7,366 nucleotides of DNA from Hyphomicrobium_A sp039933175 (GTDB lineage Bacteria > Pseudomonadota > Alphaproteobacteria > Rhizobiales > Hyphomicrobiaceae): the NCBI GenBank assembly GCA_039933175.1, contig JBDTOR010000130.1:1-7366 (forward strand). The letters run 5' to 3'. This document shows, piece after piece, positions 1 to 4,145 of the stretch. Each line of letters begins with the position of its first letter. Within the stretch, counting starts at the first letter, position 1. The notes under the pieces are model-generated. The model saw only the letters and a program-made list of their open reading frames with translations, was not told the origin of the DNA and did no database searches. The translations under genes were made by a program, and so were the position numbers.

Positions 1-77
1 TGCCGCCAGTAGTTGACCCACGTGCGGCAGATCCCGCAGTCGCCGTCGAACACGAATGTCGGGTGCAAAGGGTTCAT
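1..77 (-). CDS. DCC/DUF393-family protein, 5' fragment (runs off the window)
   Basis: Reading the minus strand from an ATG at 77-75 gives 25 codons before the window ends. The residues include FVFDGDCGICRTWV, which matches the N-terminal signature of the DCC (DUF393, thiol-disulfide oxidoreductase-like) family: a hydrophobic strand, then DGDCxxC, then an aromatic/basic helix. The two cysteines (residues 14 and 17) form the CxxC-like pair seen in thioredoxin-fold proteins. An in-frame TAA lies four codons upstream of the ATG, so the start is well bounded, although no strong Shine-Dalgarno sequence is visible. Family members are usually about 110-150 aa, so most of this gene is outside the window. 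The biochemical role of the family is poorly established; a redox function is inferred only from the cysteines. The gene is divergent from rnpB with about 63 bp between the starts. Confidence 0.82.
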   Translation of the reverse strand, partial: MNPLHPTFVFDGDCGICRTWVNYWR

Positions 78-105
78 GTACCAAGGACATTACGACATGA
101 ACCGC

Positions 106-134
106 TTGACGTTGCAGGCCCCCGGGGCCTTATT
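106..134 (+). promoter_or_regulatory. Probable rnpB promoter (-35/-10)
   Basis: TTGACG at 106-111 matches the housekeeping -35 box. CTTATT at 129-134, after a 17-bp spacer, is an acceptable alphaproteobacterial -10 element. The predicted RNA 5' end at about 141, set by the P1 helix of RNase P RNA, lies 7 bp downstream of the -10, as expected. The agreement of the independently placed RNA start with the promoter spacing is the main support. Confidence 0.6.
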
Positions 135-140
135 CAGCAC

Positions 141-587
<447 letters not shown>

Positions 588-639
588 ACTTCACTGTAGC
601 AAGACGCCTAGGGCGATCTGCAAGCCGACGCAGAGCCGC

Positions 640-840
640 TTATGGCGCCGGGGGAGTCGTGGCCGGAGGTGTCGTCTCCGCCGGTGTCATGGCCGGGGGT
701 GTCGCGGCCGGCGGTGCCATCGGTTCGGTGCTTGCAGCCGGAGCGGGCGACGAAGTCATCGTTGGTGTGTGCATGCCGTACCAAATGATGCCCAGCACTG
801 CGAGCACGGCTACGGCAATGAGAAGGGTTCTTTGATCCAT
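640..840 (-). CDS. Small single-pass membrane protein with Pro/Thr/Ala-rich tail (66 aa), function unknown
   Basis: I do not recognise a family. The start at 840 was chosen because AAGGA lies 9-10 bp upstream of that ATG, followed by a run of A. A longer reading from further upstream is less plausible. Residues 1-4 are short and polar, and residues 5-21 (TLLIAVAVLAVLGIIWYG) form one transmembrane segment. The remaining 40 or so residues are low-complexity and rich in Pro, Thr and Ala, with repeated TPPA units (47-50, 57-60, 62-65). The tail has only two acidic residues (E39, E55). At DNA level the tail is an imperfect GC-rich repeat (about 646-715 on the plus strand), prone to length change. 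The layout suggests a membrane-anchored protein with an extended tail. Orientation is uncertain, because the start of the protein has few charges. The gene stop lies about 50 bp beyond the 3' end of rnpB, in convergent orientation. Confidence 0.6.
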   Translation of the reverse strand: MDQRTLLIAVAVLAVLGIIWYGMHTPTMTSSPAPAASTEPMAPPAATPPAMTPAETTPPATTPPAP

Positions 841-1165
841 AACTTTTTTTCCTTCGCGACAGCGCGCAATCTCAATAACCACGACGTAGACGGATACTAC
901 ACGATAAGCGCTCAGTCGATGGTGGCGCCATAAACGAACTCGAGCCGCGAGATGATTGGCGACGCAACTAGATCGCCATTTCCTTATCGGCGTTAGCGAT
1001 TCGATACGCGATGCGCGGCGTCGTCGTCCCACGTCGTAGCGTTCCGGGGCAAGCCCCAACTACGTCTTAATTCATGACGCTTTATCGCTTGATTTAACTG
1101 CGAAATTTCAATTCGACAGTAAGCAATCGCGGTTAGCTTTTGCATGACGGCTTATGGAGGTCTGC
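841..1165. other. Divergent intergenic region, no gene seen
   Basis: These 325 bp separate two outward-facing small genes. The part at 1065-1140 is more AT-rich than its surroundings, as expected for a promoter region of the plus-strand gene. I could not pick a -35/-10 pair with confidence for either direction. The one visible structure is an interrupted inverted repeat at 1036-1063: GTAG pairs with CTAC on the outside, TT with AA, and GGGG with CCCC around a CAAG loop. It has no downstream T-run, so it is not a normal intrinsic terminator. No supported ORF was found here. Confidence 0.5.
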
Positions 1166-1483
1166 ATGCGTAAACTGCTCACGTCTTTGGTGCTCGCCGG
1201 CGCCGGTTTAGCGGCTCTCGGTGCTAGCGCCGACAGCGCTTCGGCGCACGGCTATCGCTGGTATCGCGATTACGCCCCGCTCTATCCGCAGGTCTACTAC
1301 GGACCTCCGGTCGTATATGTGGTTCCCCCCGCGTACGCCTACTATCCGCGCCCCGTGTACGGCGCCTGCTGCGGCTATGTGGTCGGCCCCGCCCGCACCT
1401 ACTACCCGCAGCCCCAGTACTATCCCCGTCAGCGCTATGTGCGTCCGGTCTACGTCGGCCGTCGCGGTCGCTGCTGCTACTAA
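1166..1483 (+). CDS. Exported Tyr/Pro-rich basic protein with two Cys-Cys pairs (105 aa), function unknown
   Basis: The ATG at 1166 has a strong GGAGG at 1156-1160, five bases upstream, so it is preferred over the ATG at 1154. Residues 1-27 form a typical Sec signal peptide: MRK, a hydrophobic core of Leu/Ala/Gly, then small residues ending ASA, with likely cleavage before His28. The mature part (78 aa) contains 19 tyrosines, many in YYP or PxxYY spacing, many prolines, about ten arginines and a single acidic residue, so it is strongly basic. Two vicinal cysteine pairs occur at 68-69 and 103-104. No enzymatic motif is visible. Short exported Tyr/Pro-rich proteins of this look are common hypothetical genes in Rhizobiales. 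A surface, cell-wall or metal-interacting role is possible but is inference only. The gene ends 7 bp from the stop of the convergent DHFR-like gene. Confidence 0.8.
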   Translation: MRKLLTSLVLAGAGLAALGASADSASAHGYRWYRDYAPLYPQVYYGPPVVYVVPPAYAYYPRPVYGACCGYVVGPARTYYPQPQYYPRQRYVRPVYVGRRGRCCY

Positions 1484-1490
1484 GCGAACC

Positions 1491-1895
1491 TCACGCCTTC
1501 CCGTTAGCGACGAGCCAGGCCGGATTGAACCATCGATCCGCCTCGCCGTCGTACGGGAGGCGCGTGATGTCCCAGTGGCGGATGTATTTCGCATAGACAT
1601 CCCACACGGGCGGGCCGCCGCCGATGAACACGACGCGTCCGGCGAACTTCGCCAGCGTCTCCTGCGGATCCATGCTTGAGCGCAGCTCGACGACCGTCAT
1701 GTGCTGGCGCTCGTAGTCCGGCACGGCGCGTGCCGTGGTCGGCCCCGCCAGCAGCACGTGTCCCCGCGTCACCCGGAAGAAGTTCTCGACGTCCTCCTTG
1801 TACTCCCGGCCCTTGTTGCCCTCCCAGGGCAGGTGGCCGTTGAGGCCCAATTGGCCGGAAAGGCCGATGGCGCACATGGAGCGCACGTCAGGCAT
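1491..1895 (-). CDS. Compact dihydrofolate reductase-like protein (134 aa)
   Basis: The protein resembles the FolA-type DHFR fold, which reduces dihydrofolate to tetrahydrofolate with NADPH. Visible landmarks, in family order, are AIGLSGQLGLNGHLPW (residues 9-24, strand A and the Met20-loop region), then D35 in EDVENFF, which aligns with the catalytic Asp27 of E. coli DHFR. They continue with HVLLAGPTT (46-54, in place of the usual VIMGRxT), VVFIGGG (88-94, the NADPH-binding GGG), and DITRLPYDGEADRWF (109-123), in which Thr111 aligns with Thr113. It is about 25 residues shorter than typical chromosomal DHFRs (about 159 aa). The losses are mainly around the segment between GPTT and the later strands and at the C-terminus. 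The usual Arg after the central Gly is replaced by Pro (AGPTT). The start at 1895 follows GAGGGAGAAG. Whether it is a working DHFR or a divergent relative is open, so no symbol is given. Confidence 0.72.
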   Translation of the reverse strand: MPDVRSMCAIGLSGQLGLNGHLPWEGNKGREYKEDVENFFRVTRGHVLLAGPTTARAVPDYERQHMTVVELRSSMDPQETLAKFAGRVVFIGGGPPVWDVYAKYIRHWDITRLPYDGEADRWFNPAWLVANGKA

Positions 1896-2051
1896 TCGCT
1901 TCTCCCTCGAGACTGCCGATTGTGTCCCGCAAATGCGGGGTCGAGTGGCGAAACTAGCACAGAGCCCCAATCCGCCAGCTTTGGCGCCGCGGCGCGCTCA
2001 AAAAGGGCCTGTGTACAAGGGGCTGCAACCAGTCCCGCCCACCGAAAAGCG

Positions 2052-2068
2052 TTAACAAACCATTGACG
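2052..2068 (+). promoter_or_regulatory. Candidate mraZ promoter -35 overlapping a CtrA-like motif
   Basis: TTAA at 2052-2055, seven bases, then TTGAC at 2063-2067 differs by one base from the alphaproteobacterial CtrA recognition pattern TTAA-N7-TTAAC. The right half, TTGACG at 2063-2068, is also a good -35 box. The -10 is not clear: the 17-bp spacing points to GATCCC (2086-2091), which is a poor match. CtrA control of division genes is established in Caulobacter; its action here is inference. The implied leader before mraZ would be about 165-170 nt. Confidence 0.4.
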
Positions 2069-2092
2069 TCCATCAAATCCCATGCGATCCCA
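2058..2092 (-). promoter_or_regulatory. Putative MraZ operator: four 10-bp-periodic TGGNN units
   Basis: Read on the minus strand there are TGGGA (2092-2088), TGGGA (2082-2078), TGGAC (2072-2068) and TGGTT (2062-2058), each separated by exactly five bases. Two units match TGGGN and the outer two are degenerate. E. coli MraZ is known to bind TGGGN direct repeats with 5-nt spacers in the promoter region of its own operon. The array covers the -35 and the predicted -10 region, which is where a repressor would act. The gene for MraZ begins about 175 bp downstream. Assignment as its operator is inference from the pattern and position. Confidence 0.6.
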
Positions 2093-2120
2093 TAGTGGCC
2101 CGACCGCACCGGGCAGGGTC

Positions 2121-2175
2121 CCGTGGCTGGGCGCCGGTTTTGATCGAGGGCTCGAAACTCGAGCGACCGCCACGG
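2121..2175 (+). other. Possible structured element in the mraZ leader RNA
   Basis: CCGTGGC (2121-2127) is perfectly complementary to GCCACGG (2169-2175). Inside it lies a second hairpin, GCTCG (2150-2154) with CGAGC (2160-2164). The resulting nested fold sits in the transcribed leader if the promoter is near 2063. No T-run follows it, so it is not an obvious attenuator. GC-rich sequence produces such pairings by chance, hence the low confidence. Confidence 0.3.
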
Positions 2176-2204
2176 CTCCCCCGCCGGTGCATCGGCAAGA
2201 CAAA

Positions 2205-2220
2205 CGGAGGATGACCTCCG
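2205..2220 (+). other. Hairpin at the start of the mraZ upstream ORF
   Basis: CGGAGG (2205-2210) pairs perfectly with CCTCCG (2215-2220) around the loop ATGA. The stem buries the only strong Shine-Dalgarno sequence (GGAGG) in the mraZ leader and presents an ATG in its loop. It may be functional RNA structure or a chance inverted repeat. Confidence 0.35.
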
Positions 2221-2258
2221 GACGTGCGTTGGTTCTTCGAGTGGTGCGCGAGGCTTGA
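2211..2258 (+). CDS. Possible 15-codon leader peptide upstream of mraZ
   Basis: The ATG at 2211 opens a 15-codon frame (MTSGRALVLRVVREA) ending in TGA at 2256-2258, eight bases before the mraZ ATG. GGAGG directly abuts the ATG, which is too close for normal initiation, so translation is doubtful. If it is translated, its stop codon is placed for translational coupling to mraZ. No family is recognisable. This is a speculative call. Confidence 0.22.
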   Translation: MTSGRALVLRVVREA

Positions 2259-2266
2259 AAAAGGGG

Positions 2267-2779
2267 ATGGACCGCTTTGTCTCGACATTCACAAACAAGA
2301 TCGACGCCAAAGGCCGGGTCTCAATCCCAGCTCCTTTCCGCGCCGTGCTCGAACGCGACGGCTACGCCACTGGAAGCGCTGGCGGCATCTACTGCTACCC
2401 CGCGCTCGAAGCTCCGGCTCTCGATGCTGGCGGCGAGAGACTTGCAAAAAAGATCGATGGGCTTCTCGCGGGCCTGCCGGACTATTCGGACGAGCGCGAT
2501 GAGCTGTCTGTCGCGCTCTACGGCGATGTCCAGGTCCTCGCGATCGACGGCGACGGGCGCATCAGCCTTCCTGAAGGGCTTCGCTCGCACGCCGGCCTCA
2601 CGACCCAGGTCACTTTTGTCGGCTTGGGCGACAAGTTTCAGATGTGGCAGCCTGAACGCTTCGCCGAACGGCGCGAGCGTGCACGGGAAAAAGTCCACCA
2701 GACACGTAAGCTCTTCGGCGCGGGGAACCGTCTATCCTCAGAAGACGAGGATGACGGAAGCGAAGGAGCACGGGGATGA
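2267..2779 (+). CDS. mraZ: MraZ, transcriptional repressor of the dcw operon
   Basis: MraZ is a ring-forming DNA-binding protein that represses the division and cell-wall operon it heads. The 170-aa product has the duplicated AbrB-like half-motif of the family: DAKGRVSIP at residues 13-21 and DGDGRISLP at 94-102. The first repeat is led by the family N-terminus MDRFVSTFTN. The length is slightly above the usual 140-155 aa because of an acidic tail (EDEDDGSEGARG, 159-170). The ATG at 2267 is chosen because it gives the normal family N-terminus. A TTG at 2255 would add four residues (MKKG). Neither start has a well-spaced Shine-Dalgarno: AAGGGG touches the ATG directly, and GAGG at 2250-2253 is 13 bases away. 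This weak initiation context may keep MraZ levels low or couple it to the upstream ORF. The last codons overlap the rsmH start (ATGA), which indicates translational coupling. Autoregulation through the upstream repeat array is likely. Confidence 0.96.
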   Translation: MDRFVSTFTNKIDAKGRVSIPAPFRAVLERDGYATGSAGGIYCYPALEAPALDAGGERLAKKIDGLLAGLPDYSDERDELSVALYGDVQVLAIDGDGRISLPEGLRSHAGLTTQVTFVGLGDKFQMWQPERFAERRERAREKVHQTRKLFGAGNRLSSEDEDDGSEGARG

Positions 2780-3807
2780 CGGCGCGCCGCCGGCCAGCAG
2801 GCAAGTTCACTGAGCTAGGCCGCGCGCGCCACATCCCCGTGCTGCTTTCGGAGGTTGTCGATAGCCTCCGTCCGCTAGACGGTGCCACCTTCATCGACGG
2901 AACGTTCGGCGCCGGCGGCTATACGCGCGCCATTCTCGAAGCTGCAGATTGCAGCGTGCTGGCGCTCGATCGCGACCCGAGCGCCATTCTCGGCTCCGCA
3001 GCTCTGAAAGATGAGTTCGGCGACCGGCTGACCGTCATCGAATCGCGCTTCTCCGAATTGGATCTCGTCGCCAACGAGCAGGACATCGCGCCGGTCGACG
3101 GCGTCGTGCTCGATATCGGCGTCTCCTCGATGCAGCTCGATGAAGCCGAGCGCGGCTTCTCGTTCCAGGGCGACGGCCCTCTCGACATGCGCATGTCGTC
3201 GTCGGGCCGCTCGGCCGCCGATGTCGTCAACGAGACGGGCGAGGAGGACCTGGCGCGCATCCTCTACATGCTCGGCGACGAGCGCCGTTCGCGCCCCATC
3301 GCCCGCCTGATCGTCAAGGCGCGCACCGAAGATGGTCCCATCACCACCACGCGCGCGCTGGCTGAGCTCGTCACCCGCGCCGTCGGCGGACGCCGCGGCG
3401 ATCCGCAGCATCCGGCGACGCAAACCTTCCAGGCGCTGCGCATCTACGTGAATGACGAACTGGGCGAACTGGCCCGAGCGCTCAGCGCCGCCGAGCGCAG
3501 CCTGAAGCCGGGCGGCCGGCTGGTCGTCGTCACCTTCCACTCGCTCGAGGACCGCATCGTGAAGCGGTTTTTCGCCGAGCGGGCGGGCAAGGAATCCCGC
3601 GGATCGCGTCACCTTCCCGAGCAGCCCGTAAAATTTGCGGCGCCGAGTTTCCAGATTGTTAACTCGCGTCCGTTAACACCTTCGAAAGAAGAATTAGACG
3701 TAAACCCCCGCGCCAGATCGGCACGGCTGCGGGCGGCGGTGCGCACCGAAGCGCCGTCCTGGCCGCTCGATGAGGACGAGCTGGGGGTGCCTTCGGTCGA
3801 GAGCTAG
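2776..3807 (+). CDS. rsmH: RsmH (MraW), 16S rRNA (cytosine-1402-N4)-methyltransferase
   Basis: RsmH transfers a methyl group from S-adenosylmethionine to N4 of C1402 in the ribosomal P site, acting in the cytoplasm on the 30S subunit. The 343-aa product carries the family landmarks in order. They are HIPVLLSEVVDSL (19-31), the SAM-binding loop DGTFGAGGYT (41-50), the acidic strand end ALDRD (63-67), VVLDIGVSSMQLDEAERGFSF in the middle, then HPATQTFQALRIYVNDEL, VTFHSLEDR (252-260) and NPRARSARLR near the C-terminus. Length and order are normal. The ATG at 2776 has AAGGAG at 2763-2768 and overlaps the mraZ stop. The basic N-terminal extension (MTARRRPAGK) is common in alphaproteobacterial members. 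A stretch of about 26 codons near the 3' end (from 3628) uses AT-rich codons, including two TTA leucines, unlike the rest of the gene. ftsL follows after 23 bp. Confidence 0.97.
   Translation: MTARRRPAGKFTELGRARHIPVLLSEVVDSLRPLDGATFIDGTFGAGGYTRAILEAADCSVLALDRDPSAILGSAALKDEFGDRLTVIESRFSELDLVANEQDIAPVDGVVLDIGVSSMQLDEAERGFSFQGDGPLDMRMSSSGRSAADVVNETGEEDLARILYMLGDERRSRPIARLIVKARTEDGPITTTRALAELVTRAVGGRRGDPQHPATQTFQALRIYVNDELGELARALSAAERSLKPGGRLVVVTFHSLEDRIVKRFFAERAGKESRGSRHLPEQPVKFAAPSFQIVNSRPLTPSKEELDVNPRARSARLRAAVRTEAPSWPLDEDELGVPSVES
3659..3677 (+). promoter_or_regulatory. Paired GTTAAC sites inside rsmH, possible internal regulatory site
   Basis: GTTAAC occurs twice (3658-3663 and 3672-3677), spaced 14 bp start to start, in a coding stretch that is locally AT-rich. 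TTAAC is the half-site of CtrA, but the gap between TTAA cores is 10 bases, not the canonical 7. A -10-like TAGACG follows at 3695-3700. The site lies about 155-170 bp before ftsL, suitable for an internal promoter for ftsL-ftsI-murE. The functional reading is speculative. Confidence 0.25.
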
Positions 3808-3830
3808 GGGCAATTGCGCGGAGGGGTTCG

Positions 3831-4145
3831 GTGAGGATCATCATCTTGGGGGCGCTTATCCTCACGATCGCCAGCGCCTTCGTACTCTACTCCAGCAACT
3901 ACGAGACCCGGCAGCTCGAGGCGAGCGTGGCCGAGCAGGAGCGCGCCATCGAAAAGGCGCGCAGCGACATCTCCGTTCTGAAGGCTGAGCGCGCCCACCT
4001 CGGGCGTCCCGACCGCATCGAGCCGCTGGCGCGCGCCCTTGGACTGGGCCCGGCATCCGAGCAGCAGCTCGCGGCAACGCCGGATGAGGCGATTGCGCGC
4101 GCGCTGGGTGCCGCCGAGCCCGCCACCAAGAAGAAGGGAAACTGA
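3831..4145 (+). CDS. ftsL: FtsL, divisome bitopic membrane protein
   Basis: FtsL joins FtsB and FtsQ in the divisome and helps activate the FtsW-FtsI septal peptidoglycan synthase. The 104-aa product has the family plan. Residues 3-21 (IIILGALILTIASAFVLYS) form one membrane segment after a very short cytoplasmic start. A charged heptad-type coiled coil spans roughly 25-57 (L29, V33, I40, I47, L50, L57). A conserved distal block, LGRPDRIEPLARALGL (57-72), matches the L-x-x-P-x-R-I pattern of alphaproteobacterial FtsL. A low-complexity Ala-rich tail ends in KKKGN. The GTG start at 3831 is supported by GGAGGGG at 3820-3826. The family diverges in sequence, so the call rests on topology, the RPDRI block and the position between rsmH and ftsI. 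The stop is immediately followed by the ftsI start, so the two are probably translated together in similar amounts. Confidence 0.93.
   Translation: MRIIILGALILTIASAFVLYSSNYETRQLEASVAEQERAIEKARSDISVLKAERAHLGRPDRIEPLARALGLGPASEQQLAATPDEAIARALGAAEPATKKKGN

Larger units (their letters stand above)
1896..2266. other. Intergenic control region between the DHFR-like gene and mraZ
   Basis: These 371 bp separate a minus-strand gene from the dcw operon. Near the left end, CCCGC-AAAT-GCGGG at 1926-1939 can form a small hairpin in the leader of the minus-strand gene. The stretch from about 1940 to 2050 shows no gene and no convincing promoter. From 2052 onward the region carries the putative mraZ control elements and a long leader, each listed separately. 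No protein-coding signal longer than 15 codons is supported. Confidence 0.6.

Noticed and set aside
588..639. Possible intrinsic terminator after rnpB
   Set aside because: Only a 4-bp CGCC/GGCG stem with no T-run is present, so I do not call a terminator.
1020..1050. EcfG-type general stress promoter (GGAAC box on the minus strand at 1045-1041)
   Set aside because: No CGTT -10 element is found at 16-17 bp spacing.
841..1059. Upstream extension of the 66-aa minus-strand protein to 139 aa
   Set aside because: The added residues are Arg-rich and lack a signal or domain, while the internal ATG at 840 has a good Shine-Dalgarno and leads directly into the membrane segment.
1896..1970. Upstream extension of the DHFR-like protein to 159 aa
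   Set aside because: The extension adds no DHFR residues. The ATG at 1895 has GAGGGAGAAG before it and places the first DHFR strand near the N-terminus as expected.
2875..3612. A 245-codon minus-strand frame inside rsmH
   Set aside because: It is a mirror frame of rsmH, with no start signal and no family motif.
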